Positions 30,431 to 41,558 are shown, numbered from the stretch's first letter. The stretch: 64,000 nucleotides of DNA from Spongospora subterranea f. sp. subterranea (GCA_049724395.1 JAUGWO010000107.1:248001-312000); one strand, 5' to 3'. The notes: generated by a model from the letters alone, not told the origin. Program-made: numbers and translations.

Positions 30431-33400
30431 ATGCTCATTGAACCTTCATGGCTTCTGAAAGGTTCATGCTCCAGTCAGATTGCCATCCAGTTGGCATCAG
30501 TTGTCCTTGCCGACCTCAAAAGCAATGGCCATCTGACTCAACCGTTTCTCACGTCTGTCTTAAATGCAGTAAAATTGTCGCCAACCCCGACTTCTAGTCA
30601 TCTTCCTATATTTCTCAGACATGTCATCACGACAATATTCGCATTTCTCATTCAGTGCCCGACAGCAATCCCGAGAGACCTCTGGCCATGCCTCAATATC
30701 ATTACGGATATCATTGTTCAGCCAGGGTATAAAGATGAAGTTCGCTTCATCATTCAGCCGCTTCTTCGTCTATCGCGCTATAACTCTGCCGCTTTTGACT
30801 GTGAAGATTGCCAGAAGATATGTGGGAAAGTCATGAGTTCATGCACTGATCATGAGCTGTCCCAAGAATTTAGCGGGATATCAAATATCAAAATGGCATT
30901 ATCGGCATGGAAGTTGTTGGAAACCGCCAATGGCACATCTCCGAAATGGGAAACCGCTCACAACCTGCTGCAGATCGATTATGGATCGATTGACCAGACC
31001 ATTTCCCGTATCTCGAGGATATTTGCTAAATGGCCAATCACCGATCGCTTGGCGGTATCGATTATCGTGTCCATCTGGCAAAGGATTCACACTCCGTTTG
31101 AATCCACAATACAGCCTCATTCAAATCCGTCGTTTCCCATTTGTTTGCAACAGCACGTCGATGGTCTGCCTTTCAGACAATCGACTTCTGGTTCAAACAC
31201 TAGTTTTGATGCGTTTCTTCATTTGCTTTACATAAGTATAACTGCACTATCGCCTGCGTTATTAAACCGTCTATACTCTCGTCTTGCAGAATGTGTTTCC
31301 CCGTCGGCAGCGTTAACCAAAACTGCGATTCCAACTGTATTTATCGAAGCCGCTTCGATCCTATCTATATTTACTCTAGTGGTCCCCGATCAGCAATTCG
31401 CTTCTATTCTGTATGTTGTATCCCGCTGGCTCGAATCAGATCTGTCGGATTCTCATCTCCGCCAGCTCCTTATCAAAGGCGTCTTTTTCATAACAGCGTT
31501 TGCCCAAGTCGCTAATCGATCCGCTTCGAATTTCGATATGCTTCAAGGTGTCTTCAGCAAGCTTCATTCTGTTGTTCAACGCTATGCGATGGAATCTGAT
31601 AGTTTCAGGTCCGCCATTCGTGAGCTTTTATCGCGCTCTCCCAAATTTGTAACTCATCGAATTCTTCGTGGGTGGTTCCAAGAATTGTTTTCTGTAGGAA
31701 CTCTAAGCGCATCAAACACGACATTGGTGTCGAATATATCTGTTATTGACGAAATATCAGGTTTGGTCGCTATCGAGTTCGAAGACATTTGCCTTCAGCC
31801 CGATCTCAGTGAGACACTGTATCCGATTTTTATTGAGCTATTTCGCTGGATCACGATAGATCTTATAAGCAAATTTGATGAAGCCTCAATGATGACCATC
31901 ATGCGCACATGCCAGAGAATGACATCGCTGTTTATTCGCTCACAACATTTGATAGGAATGCAGCTCGTCTGTACTATGATTACAGCCCAGCAACAGTTTC
32001 AATACTTCAACAATGCCCAAGGATGGGTTCGGAAGTTGCCTGGCATGTTCATCAGCGGGGTAGCCCAATTTGAGCGTCTGGCCCGTGCTTGTAAGGTTTC
32101 CGAATTAGATCTGGTCCAATTATGGTTGAATGGCGTGTTTGTATCTCAATCTCCTACTTTTATGCCAGCGATTTCTGCCACATTATTCAAGGTCGCCCAA
32201 ATCGATCCCCCGCAATACCCAATACTTTCTCAGCTTTCTTCCTTTATTGGCGATGATACGTCATGGTTCAAGAATCGTTTGGATATACTGTCGAATTTAT
32301 TGCAGCGAATGCGAGAATGTTTTGCAGTTGAGTCCGCTACCTATATGCAGAAGATCAGTTTCGCCACGCCGTTCATGAATTTGCTCGTCATCTGGGAGCA
32401 CGAAAAACGGGAATCAGCTTCTCGGGACCAAATCTCTTTTTTTCAAGCCAGTCTCGATATATTTTGTCGGATTCTTGAAACATGCTGTGGATTTCTCCAC
32501 CTTAACAACGGAGTATCGCTATTCGTCCGTTTGTTCAATGCAGCATTGGAATCAGCCGAACATGTCTCCGATGTGAGCTCCAGTTTACCGCTTCTTCTCA
32601 GATCTTTATCGCGATTGGACTCTAACAATGACAATGCAATTTTTCGTTTGTTAACATTATGCATTGACCGATATTTATTGTTGGCATCAACAACAGTCTG
32701 GGTCTCTATTCTTCGCTCCTCTCCCCCTGCGTTTGTTTCCGTTATCATGGCTCGATTTTTCTTGCCAATCATCGCCTCAGGCCAGGAATTTGCATCCAAT
32801 TCTATGGCTAACCATTTCTGTCGTCGTTGCTTAGATATCTGTATACAGTTAGAAATAAGTGATGTGTTTGCCCATGGTATCGTCAAATGCATCTGTCGCA
32901 GTTTGTCGTCTGCGTCTATTTCTGAGTTTGAAACTCCATCGCTGATTGCATATTACGCTTTGGCGTTTGAATTTCTTTCACGTTATATTAGCTCATGCAA
33001 TTCGAGTCTCTCCACAGTAATTGCTCAGTGGATCGGTTGTCAAACAGTTCAAGCTCTTGGCTCTGTTGCGATCAAGCTTGCTCGAGGTCTGGGTGTTAAT
33101 GATCGGCAAGGACTTCCTCTTGAATCGCTCATCGAAGCAATTCGACAAGCAATGCCCGATTCCGCGCAAACAATAATGTTAAACGCTTCGGTTCATTCTG
33201 GACTCGAAACCCCAGCAACTTTACGAAATCCACTGTCTCGATTAACATTAATTTCTCTTCAGTCCCATTCGTCATCCATATGGGATCTCTTAAAAGCGTT
33301 AATTTCTGCCGTATTCCGTGCATTACATCGAGCGTATCTCATTGACGAATCAGTAGCGTCATTTTTTGATAATCTATTCAACATGATCCGTGTACTGGCT

Positions 33401-33580
33401 AACAACTTGAACATGTCGATGCAAGATTCTCCTCCGATGGTAACATACTGTGCCGTCATCGAGGAATATGTCAGTTTCTTGGGCAGCATACCTCATTGGT
33501 ACCGTCATGAGCAAGTTCGTTTTCTATTTGTTGATGCAAATAGCAGAAGCATTCTACCAATTCACGATTTCATTATTTAA
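30431..33580 (+). CDS. 1049-aa intronless alpha-helical repeat-like protein, unidentified
   Basis: One unbroken 1049-codon frame from ATG 30431, remarkable in a neighbourhood where other genes have many introns. The whole length is predicted-looking alpha helix with leucine-rich HEAT/ARM-like spacing (LSPALLNRLYSRLAECV, DLISKFDEASMMTIMRTCQR, DLLKALISAVFRALHRAYLI). There are no catalytic motifs, signal peptide or membrane helix. Candidates would be a karyopherin-like, Mms22-like or other HEAT scaffold, but I see no diagnostic signature and do not assign one. An N-terminal exon may exist upstream. The stop lies 139 bp before the converging VHS-GAT gene. Confidence 0.75.
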   Translation: MLIEPSWLLKGSCSSQIAIQLASVVLADLKSNGHLTQPFLTSVLNAVKLSPTPTSSHLPIFLRHVITTIFAFLIQCPTAIPRDLWPCLNIITDIIVQPGYKDEVRFIIQPLLRLSRYNSAAFDCEDCQKICGKVMSSCTDHELSQEFSGISNIKMALSAWKLLETANGTSPKWETAHNLLQIDYGSIDQTISRISRIFAKWPITDRLAVSIIVSIWQRIHTPFESTIQPHSNPSFPICLQQHVDGLPFRQSTSGSNTSFDAFLHLLYISITALSPALLNRLYSRLAECVSPSAALTKTAIPTVFIEAASILSIFTLVVPDQQFASILYVVSRWLESDLSDSHLRQLLIKGVFFITAFAQVANRSASNFDMLQGVFSKLHSVVQRYAMESDSFRSAIRELLSRSPKFVTHRILRGWFQELFSVGTLSASNTTLVSNISVIDEISGLVAIEFEDICLQPDLSETLYPIFIELFRWITIDLISKFDEASMMTIMRTCQRMTSLFIRSQHLIGMQLVCTMITAQQQFQYFNNAQGWVRKLPGMFISGVAQFERLARACKVSELDLVQLWLNGVFVSQSPTFMPAISATLFKVAQIDPPQYPILSQLSSFIGDDTSWFKNRLDILSNLLQRMRECFAVESATYMQKISFATPFMNLLVIWEHEKRESASRDQISFFQASLDIFCRILETCCGFLHLNNGVSLFVRLFNAALESAEHVSDVSSSLPLLLRSLSRLDSNNDNAIFRLLTLCIDRYLLLASTTVWVSILRSSPPAFVSVIMARFFLPIIASGQEFASNSMANHFCRRCLDICIQLEISDVFAHGIVKCICRSLSSASISEFETPSLIAYYALAFEFLSRYISSCNSSLSTVIAQWIGCQTVQALGSVAIKLARGLGVNDRQGLPLESLIEAIRQAMPDSAQTIMLNASVHSGLETPATLRNPLSRLTLISLQSHSSSIWDLLKALISAVFRALHRAYLIDESVASFFDNLFNMIRVLANNLNMSMQDSPPMVTYCAVIEEYVSFLGSIPHWYRHEQVRFLFVDANSRSILPIHDFII

Positions 33581-33719
33581 AAACCCCTTTCACTGCAATT
33601 TTAGTGTATTGTCCTTCTGCAGCGTTTATTGTTGGCAGAGCAATGTAGATGACTTTACTTTGCGACGGTCAGTGATGTTGCTATAAATAATTGCCAAATC
33701 GAGATTGGGGCGAAAACGC

Positions 33720-35235
33720 TTAAAGTGGGTCATATATGTTCATGTTCTGTTGCTGGGCAGAGACCTTCTTAGATGGGGCGATCACGAGGGACGACAACAA
33801 ACTGTCCGCCGCAGACATCTGTTTTTCTTGTTTACTTGGCGAGTTTCCTAATTCCTTTGTCGACTGAAACGAATCAAAAGGGTCGTTTCTTTCATTGATC
33901 GGCGACTTTGCCCAAAAATCTTCACTGCTTTCATTGGTGATAGCCTTGGCAGATGCTGGTGCTCTAACTTTAGCATTACTTCTTGGGGCAGCTAGACCTT
34001 TTGCCGCTAATACCAACTCCCGCGTCTGTACTTCTTCCGATCCCTTGTGTTGCAAGACTTTAGAAGGTTTATCTTTTTCGTCTTCACTATCTTCTTCTGA
34101 TTCTGAGTTGGCTCCAGAAGCTTTATCAGATAAAACACCAAGAACGTCCATGAACGCGGGTTGTACAGAAACGCGCTGTCCTTTCGCTCTTTGTTTCTTG
34201 TCACCTTTGTGCTTCTTTGGTTTAAGTTTTCCAGAGGCAATCTTTTTATGAAAGCCCAGCGCTTGACAGATTTCATCGTTGACGATTAACAGTTCCGCCA
34301 TCAACTCGTCGGAAGCGTCTGACAAAGAAATTTTGTTCAAGACGTCGGTTTGTGACTCTTCCAAAGATGCTTTCAATGATTTGACCGCTTCGTTTTTATC
34401 GATATCTTCGTTTGCCTGCGTTTCATTTATCGTGTCCATGAACAGCTCGACAGTACTTAAATACTTCTGTAGAACGTAGTCCTTAACAGGCCCTGATACA
34501 TCAGTATCTGGACGAATCCTGGGTTTTTGCTGCAGGAGTAAATACAGGAGATATTTCATCCTTCAAGGGAACGGGGAAACTGAATCCTTGTCGGACTAGA
34601 TCGTTGTAGGTAATTCGATATATCTCAAAGGTTTTTGAAACATCTGCGCTCCGTGAAAAGCTTTCCACCATTAGCAGAATCTTATCACGCCGTTGCAGGC
34701 GTACCGTTTCTGAAACATTCTGCTGTTGTATCTGCATATGCTGCAGTATCGTCTTTTTATCTTTCTAAACAAGCACCAAAATTGTCATGGTTTACAATAG
34801 CAAAATTTGCAACCAATATAACCTTCCGATATAGTTCTTTAAGCAGGGAGTCTAAAAATGCTGTAGTGATCACATATGGATGATATTTTGGGCAATTCTT
34901 CACAAGAGCCTCCACGATCTGAAAATCACATCGTCAGCAAAAACTACATAAACGCTATGGTCCATGATCTACTCACCGATAGCGCCAAAACTCCTACATT
35001 GGGATCCCAATGGCGGATTCGCTTCTGCAAAACCTTCGCCACATATGGAATGCTGAACTGAGAGTCAGCACGACCTCCGAAATGGAAGTTTCACATACTA
35101 ATCGGGCCTTTCATTGCAGAGATCCACAATCTCAATGTTGGCAGCCCAATCCGGCTCAGACATCATCGCTCTGCTTGCCGATTTGACTCTAGCTTTCAAG
35201 CTATAGTATAGCTGTTCATCGAACTCGACCGACAT
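33720..35235 (-). CDS. VHS-GAT domain endosomal sorting adaptor (TOM1/LSB5-like)
   Basis: An adaptor that binds ubiquitinated cargo on endosomes. The VHS domain is read across short exons: MSEPDWAANIEIVDLCNERP, then LQKRIRHWDPNVGVLALS, IVEALVKNCPKYHPYVITTA and FLDSLLKELYRKVILVANFA, then FEIYRITYNDLVRQGFSFP. The GAT domain follows (KASLEESQTDVLNKIS, ELMAELLIVNDEICQALGFH). The tail is Lys-rich and then acidic/Ser-rich (SESEEDSEDEKD), with a DPFDSF motif that could bind clathrin adaptors, and ends NIYDPL. No FYVE finger is visible, so it is TOM1/GGA/LSB5-like rather than HRS. The start used is ATG 35235 (MSVEFDEQLYYSL). Confidence 0.85.
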
Positions 35236-35642
35236 GATATTCGTCCAATGTTGCAGAACAGCTCAAGCTTAGCAGTTTGTCCAATGGAATGAACTGAACA
35301 CGCTCCGATGCGCGTGCCCTCAATATCGTGTAATTTCGAGTAATGAAAGAGATTTATATTGATGAGTCGCCGAATACACCTGTATAATGTGATAGCAATG
35401 AGTGTGTGTGAGAGAGAGAGAGACAGCAGTTGATGTTACACATCACCTCGGGGGGTGCGGCTATTGCACTCTACTGTCTTTCGAGAAGATATCTTATTGG
35501 AACGATGAGCAGGGGGACTGACTGGATTTGGGTTGAAGGGGAGGCTGTCACTCCCAATAGGGCGATCGCCAGTAGCTGCAACGATCAACGGAGTTCGGGC
35601 AACGGCTCGGTCAGATGTTCGGTTTTCGGAGATGGTCGTACG

Positions 35643-35800
35643 ATAAACTTGCACCTTCGTAAATTGTGTCAATCGGCGAGAATGGGTGAATTCGCTGTTG
35701 AAACAGCCGTGCACATTGGTCATAAACTTGCACCTTCGTAAATTGTGTCAATCTGCGAGGATTAATGAATTCGCTGTTGAAACAGCTGTACTCATTGGTT
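35643..35800. repeat. 79-bp tandem duplication
   Basis: Two head-to-tail copies, 35643-35721 and 35722-35800, begin ATAAACTTGCACCTTCGTAA and share most positions. Differences cluster in the middle and at the 3' end (GCGAGAATGGGTGAATTC versus GCGAGGATTAATGAATTC). The differences suggest a duplication that is not very recent. No coding role is evident. Confidence 0.8.
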
Positions 35801-36077
35801 ATTTATTTTGTTTATAGAAATCGTCTGTTCGTCAACCAGAAAACATGACGGAACTGAGAAACTCGAGCATGTGTATTCATTTATCAAAATGAAACTCTTG
35901 CTAGTGTGATTTACAGCACGCAAAGCTGGTTATGAGTTGAAACGTACAAAAAACAGTGCCTCCATGAGCAAGATGTTGATGGATTTTTTTTTTTGAGCAA
36001 AGATGACCACAGATAGCGGTGGACGTGTCTGGATCAGAAAGGCCCTTCTGTGCAACACTGTACACCCCAGTCAGCGG

Positions 36078-36102
36078 CACTGTACCTATCCTCCACTATA
36101 CC
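36078..36102 (+). promoter_or_regulatory. 25-bp upstream element shared with HSP104
   Basis: CACTGTACC (36078-36086) and CACTATACC (36094-36102) stand at the same 16-bp period as in the copy at 12142-12166, with 23 of 25 positions identical. It is 82 bp upstream of the first usable IDI1 ATG. It is either a shared promoter element or a dispersed repeat fragment. Confidence 0.5.
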
Positions 36103-36183
36103 TCTCGCTCTAATACAGGACACCACCTCAGAGAGAGCAGTAATACCTGGACACGTGACGTGTCATCATCTGAAAGATTTGAC

Positions 36184-37016
36184 ATGTTGCGCAAGTTATC
36201 ACAGCTGCTATCTAATCAACCAGGGCATATTGGATTTGTCAATAGAGCATATACAATGAGTTCATTCACAGATGTAGTTCAAGAACGGCTAATGGAAGAA
36301 GTAATCGTAACCGTCGACCCCAACGACGCAGTCATTGGGCGAAGCTCAAAACGCATTTGCCATATGCGGACGGAGGAGAATCCCTCTGGCATTCTGCATC
36401 GCGCCTTCAGTCTTTTTTTATTTGACCCTACAGGGCGGCTGTTATTGCAAAAAAGGGCACCGTCGAAAATTACCTTTCCCAGTATGTGGACCAACACGTG
36501 CTGCAGCCATCCATTGTACAATGAAGCTGAACTTGAAGTGGCCGACAATATTGGCATTAAAAGGGCTGCCATTCGCAAACTGGAAGACGAGTTGGGTGTC
36601 AAAGCAGGCCTACAACCTGAAGATTTGCGATTTGTTTCCAAAGTTCATTATTTAGCTTATCAGCCCGATGGCATTTGGGTAGAACATGAAAGTACTTCTT
36701 GTCGTCGGCAATTGCTAAAACGGGGCTAACCATCGCTTTGGTAGTGGATTACGTTCTTTTCGCGTGCGCCAACGTCGATGTAGTAATGAACGCAAATGAA
36801 GTCTGCGAAATTCAGTACGTATCTAGGGATGAGTTGATGGATATGCTCAAGGAACGCGAAACAAACGGAATGGTGTTCACTCCTTGGTTTGATCTGATGG
36901 CTCAAGATAAATTATTGGAATGGTGGTCTCATCTTAGCGATATTATGAAAGCTGAACCAGCTGAAACTGATATTGTTCGCATGGGCCAATACATCTCGCC
37001 GGGAGACAAATCATAA
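36184..37016 (+). CDS. IDI1: Isopentenyl-diphosphate delta-isomerase, type I
   Basis: Interconverts IPP and DMAPP in isoprenoid synthesis. Nudix-fold features: RICHMRTEENPSGILHRAFS, LLLQKRAPSKITFP, the catalytic-Cys region WTNTCCSHPLYNEAE, RKLEDELGV, and the catalytic-Glu motif DGIWVEHE. A GTACTT...GGTAG intron of about 55 nt then joins EHE to MDYVLFACANVDV. The C-terminus is EIQYVSRDELMDML, FTPWFDL and LLEWWSHL. Two in-frame ATGs exist. ATG 36184 adds a 24-aa leader rich in Arg/Lys and without acidic residues (MLRKLSQLLSNQPGHIGFVN), resembling a mitochondrial presequence. ATG 36256 starts MSSFTDVVQERL, the usual cytosolic form. No PTS1 at the end (GDKS). Confidence 0.95.
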
Positions 37017-37031
37017 AAGTTTATTGACAAA

Positions 37032-39582
37032 CTATATGGATGCTTCACTGTCGCCGCTTTCGATTTCCCATTTACTGTCAGTTTCTCTTTTTAACTCCTG
37101 AAGTCCACTTATTTCCTCTAGCATTGAAGGATGGTTGATTGCATCCAGGACAAAATTCCAGCCGCGCCGCAAGAAGTGACTGACGATCTGAAAACAACAA
37201 CATGAGTAGGTGTGAAACCATGATGCGATTATAACAACTTGTTCGGAACATGCGATGCAATGTTGAAACGCCATCCCTTTCACGACAGTAAGGCGATATT
37301 GGGCCAGCCACCCTCGTATCTGATGAGGAACCGTGTCCTGAGGAGTACCTGATAAACCCCCGCCTGGAATGCTATCTGACGCATCTGAGGGTTTCGCCCC
37401 AGGACGATGCATCCATGATACGGCCAGCTCGACTGCCAATGCTGCCGCTATGGGTGCAACTCCTGGAGATCAGTATTAGGTTCAGGTCGGATCTGCATGA
37501 TGCAATCAAGAGACCTGGTCTTGTTATAGTGCATTGCTGATCGAGAAGGCGGTCAGATATTGAATCCCCTGGAGCAGTGACGTCGCTGCAAAAATAACAC
37601 CCTAGAGCTTCCTTGTCGGCCGATTCCTTAACCATCCATGAAATGAAAATTAGAGATCCGAAAGAACCCACTACTAGCGAGGTTTCTCACTGTCATTCCA
37701 TGACGCATTACCACAAATGTGTCAAATCCTAATGCACAATCGATTAGCATCTTATTCCTGGCTTTCGCTATCAAAGTCGGAAGCCAACGCGACTCTCGGG
37801 AATCGGTCAGTAGGAAAGTAATGTCGCTTTCTTCGATAGAGTCTTGCAGGACAAGGAAACTGTTCTGCTGCGCTTCAATATTGCTAGGGCCAATAGGATG
37901 ACCGACCATTCCAACAGTAATAACACGACCTGTTCAATTACTCTCTTTAGCACAGCCCATGATAATAATATTGACATATCCACACCGATAGCGCTAATCG
38001 CAGGACAGATTTGCTTCATTGCTTTGGAGGCAACATCTGCTTTATATTGCTTCTCTCCAGAACAGTGCTCATATTGATATAGCGATTGACGGACTGGATT
38101 TGAGAACGAAACTTGACCGTTATCAATGAAGACAAAATTTTGAACGCCCTACAGAAGTGTTGAAGCAAACAATGTATAAATTGTGGGCGACTCTTACCCA
38201 AGCAGCTAAATCTCGTGCTACGCTGCAGCCCAGCGTACCTGCCCCAACAATCAGGACTTTCAAGCTGAAAATACCTTTGGTGAACAGCATGTTGTTAGGA
38301 TCACAAAAGAGTAATTTGACCTTTTCAATAGGGGCAGGTTGAGTTCCGGAAACTGTCGCCACTTCATCAATCGAAGATTGAGATCTGTACTTGACGAAGA
38401 TAGAATCTCTGGACTCATCAGCATCCCTGGAAAAACCACACATCAGGCCAATGCAATCAACAGCAAAACTGTTCAACCCAGGTCGACGGAGCGCGGTCCC
38501 GGCTTGGAGTTGGCATTGGTTTCCCAGCCAATCGGTACAGATCGAGAAATGTCGTGCAAGATAGGGTCAGCAATTGTCACATATTCTACCGTTGATTGCG
38601 CTGCAATATCGCTTGATTTCAGGCATACGAAAACATAGCTCTAAGGTATAAGACCTGTTAACTTCTATGAAGAATGACAAGGATATGACAACATACCCCA
38701 GGACCGAACCTCATCGCAACAGCGCTAACGAAATTCCTCAAAATCCACGAAGGAGCTTGTTTCTGTGATGCAGGGTCGAAAAATGCAAAAATAACATTTT
38801 CTTTTGTGTCGATTTCGGTGAGGTTCAGTATTTCGACATCATTTACGCCTGGGCAACATCGGAATGCGAAGAAACACGATACTTGGCGATTGCTTGCCAA
38901 TTCTTGATTTAACGATGCAATTTGAGGTTGAGTTAGCACCTATTTCTCTCCCTTAATTCCAGCATATTTCTTCCCATAACATTTTACCTTGTCAAGCGGA
39001 AGGCAAGTTTTCCTTAACACTTGCAGCTTGGGAGTTATCGCCGGCAATCCGAACCAGTATTGGTAGTAATGACGTTTAACGTCAGGGTAAACGACTAAGA
39101 TGAAGCGCGTCAGAAGCTGAGGATCCCGATACGCGGCGCCGCTCTCGATGTCTCTCCCGATTGATTCCGCCGATTCCGACAAAGTTCTCGAAGCGTCAAA
39201 GCCTTTCCAGGTCTGAAGATTTGGATATATTTTGAGTATTCCCGGTGCTCTCCACACAAAGGACCTGACGAAGAGAATCAATGAGCGACCCATACCGATT
39301 CGACAACAACAGAGACACCTTTCTGGTTGGTCATCAACAAAACTGTGCGATCCAATAGAGAAGATGGGTGGAACTAGCTCATTTCCAAAAGTATATTCGG
39401 CGAAGATCTCTTGATTTTCGCTGCTGTCTTTGTATTCATCAATAATCTTGACAAACACGCTCAATCCGCGTCCAGATCGTTGTGCACATCCATGAACTTA
39501 CATTTTCGGAAAGTGAGCTCCAGAATGAGGAATCAATTGCACTGCGGATGCGTATGAACTTGATAGCAGTTTGCGACCCCAT
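37032..39582 (-). CDS. ATG7: Autophagy E1-like enzyme ATG7
   Basis: Activates ATG8 and ATG12 for conjugation during autophagosome formation. The N-terminal domain starts [20 protein letters not shown] at 39582 (before an intron) and includes [14 protein letters not shown]. The adenylation domain has the nucleotide loop [20 protein letters not shown] and the family segments [18 protein letters not shown] and [12 protein letters not shown]. The catalytic Cys lies in [13 protein letters not shown], followed by [26 protein letters not shown] and CIACSEQ. The C-terminal helix ([20 protein letters not shown]) precedes an acidic end. About eight short introns. Stop is 15 bp from the converging IDI1 stop. 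Confidence 0.95.
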
Positions 39583-39699
39583 CCGCTTACCAATACCACA
39601 GCAAGGTTTGATTGCCAGCTAGCGAATCCAGGGACCGCACAACAATCTCCGACTATTAAAATACTAATCTATCTCCGACAATCGCAATTATTCGGATGA

Positions 39700-40239
39700 T
39701 GGACCTCAGAATATGTGGTTGAACGAGATCGCGTTGTGCTCGTCTCAATTCTCAGGCTGGCTCTTCTTTAAGGACATTCGCATTGCGATGACAGCAACGA
39801 TGGCCGCGCTGGACGTTGGCAATTTTGATTCGCGCGGTTGTCCAGCACGGTCCCAGGAAAACCAAGGTGCGATATTCTGTGAAATAATCGTATCCGGACA
39901 GACGTCATCATATATATGCACGGTAGACTCGACAACGATTTTATGGCGACTTTATTCTCAACGACTTCAACAAGCACAATGGCACTGGATAACAAGTCCA
40001 GTGAAGATATCGGTTGGTCCTAAATGTTGTTTGTCCTTGGGCAGCGTATAGACTACTTATTCAGTGATTTCTTGGCCGAAAATGCACAGCTTACCCAGTT
40101 TTGCAAACCTCTATTGAGTGACCATGACTTGGTCAGGACGTGTATTGCCTCCGATGCTGGCAAGAAGCAAAGAAGAACAGCTTCGATATGTATTTTTTCA
40201 ACCTTGGCTTCTTATAGCTTCTCTTACACTGAAATCTGA
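39700..40239 (+). CDS. 3' end of an endonuclease/exonuclease/phosphatase-like gene (weak)
   Basis: The last exon (40045-40239) follows a TTGGGCAG acceptor and reads RIDYLFSDFLAENAQ and then PLLSDHDLV. RIDY and SDH are signature motifs of the EEP superfamily, which includes APE-type nucleases, neutral sphingomyelinases and inositol 5-phosphatases. Upstream plus frames (MTATMAALDVGNFDSRGCPA and pieces near 39925-40000) may be earlier exons but could not be ordered, and motifs such as the N-terminal catalytic Asn/Glu were not found. It may be a fragment. Confidence 0.3.
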
Positions 40240-40785
40240 AGAAGCCAGCTGCAGCTTCACCCTCATTCGACAATCACCGCCGAATCTTAATTAATTAGTC
40301 ACGGCACCAAGTAAATAGAGACTTGTACGATTTCCAGAGAAAGTGATGAAAGTAGATTGCTAATCGTTATTTTGTCGATGACTGGATTTGATTTCGGAGA
40401 TTAAAAAAAGATCAATTCATTGAATTAGGCACTAAATTGATTCCTCTGCAGAGAGGCAAATGGCAACGAATGGGTATAAGTTATCTATTGAGGAAAGTTC
40501 ACCCTTATCACATAATGTGTATTGATCAAGATATAATACCCCAATTCAAGGGAATCGCAATTAGGCAAATTGATGATATCTTCGATGGCAACTGGCGAGT
40601 CGTAGGTCGGGACTCCGTCATGATCATTGGCACAGGTGAAAATTCAAAGGCGTTGCGCTGATTGAGTATGAGACATCTCTAGGGACTCAAAGTTAGTGGT
40701 GGACGATAATTGAAGGACAATAGATGACACTATATAGCACAGTATTTCATAATGGCAGCAGATATATTTACTAAGAGTTAACCAT

Positions 40786-41347
40786 AGTGAAGGCGAGGGG
40801 ATTATGGAAAGGATGGTCTTGATCATGATTACCTGCCATGAGCACCATGAGCCCAATTGACAACGGAAGTATCCGAGGACCTGGATTGATTTGCAGCGAT
40901 ATATATAGACTCGCTATTGCTAGGGATAGGGCCTTTTTTACGATAAGGAGGACGTTATGACTGCCTTGATTTTGATCAGCAACTGATTTGGGCGTTGTAC
41001 CGAGAAAGCCGCAAACAGCACGCTGAGGACTGATAAAAACGGGACATTGACTATTTTTCAAATTCCATCTCAGTTTCAAAATCCTGGTCTTGAACAATCC
41101 CAGAACTTTCGCCCTCAACAATAATCTGACGACCTCTCGACACATTCCTATTGATATGGGACGTAATCACTGCGCTAACAATGAACGCGACCAGAAAATC
41201 AGTTTCCGATCCGAAAGGAGCAGATCTATGATGAATAACAAAGTATACATTTGTATAGAGCAATAACAGATTATTGGTGTTCGGTAAAGTGATTATTATT
41301 GTGTTCGGTAAAGTAATTATTACTGTGTTCGGTAAAGTGATTATCAT
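40786..41347 (-). CDS. Possible small membrane protein (weak)
   Basis: Two minus-strand frames look coding. One (up to 41347) contains APFGSETDFLVAFIVSAVIT and ends GIVQDQDFETEMEFEK. The other (41000 to about 40786) has FGFLGTTPKSVADQNQ-like hydrophilic sequence, then two hydrophobic stretches (VLLIVKKALSLAIASLYISL and LPLSIGLMVLMAGN), and ends NPLAFTMVNS. The junction is unclear and no family is recognised. Plus-strand 40240-40785 shows nothing convincing. Confidence 0.25.
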
Positions 41348-41364
41348 TGTGTTTTATAAAGTGA
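41271..41364. repeat. 24-bp tandem repeat, about four copies
   Basis: The unit TTATTATTGTGTTCGGTAAAGTGA repeats with small changes. The first and last copies are degenerate (TTATTGGTG start; GTGTTTTATAAAG end). Because 24 is a multiple of three, the minus strand reads it as a repeated NTIIITLP peptide, which may or may not be translated. Confidence 0.75.
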
Positions 41365-41558
41365 TTGACGGAGTTGTTTACGGCATAATGGTCAGGGGGG
41401 CAATATTGTTAACATCCTCATAATCACCGACAAACATAGGTAGCCAGGATCTCCATTACCAAACGGATTACACCTTCCAATCGCCCCTATAACAGGAGTG
41501 AACATCACTAAAGAGGGACACACCATCGACTAAATAGAATCGGACAGCGTGTTCAGAC

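Larger units (their letters stand above)
35236..36183. other. Intergenic region between VHS-GAT gene and IDI1
   Basis: The first 950 bp between these divergent genes hold no convincing exon. A (GT)n/(GA)n microsatellite lies at about 35401-35424, and a perfect-period tandem duplication at 35643-35800. A T9-10 tract is near 35984. The CACTRTACC element pair is at 36078-36102. Confidence 0.5.

Noticed and set aside
32443-32892. 149-codon minus frame antisense to the 1049-aa gene
   Set aside because: It is a shadow of the long plus frame with no recognisable product.
36279-36641. 120-codon minus frame antisense to IDI1
   Set aside because: It is entirely opposite the conserved IDI1 catalytic region and is explained as a shadow.
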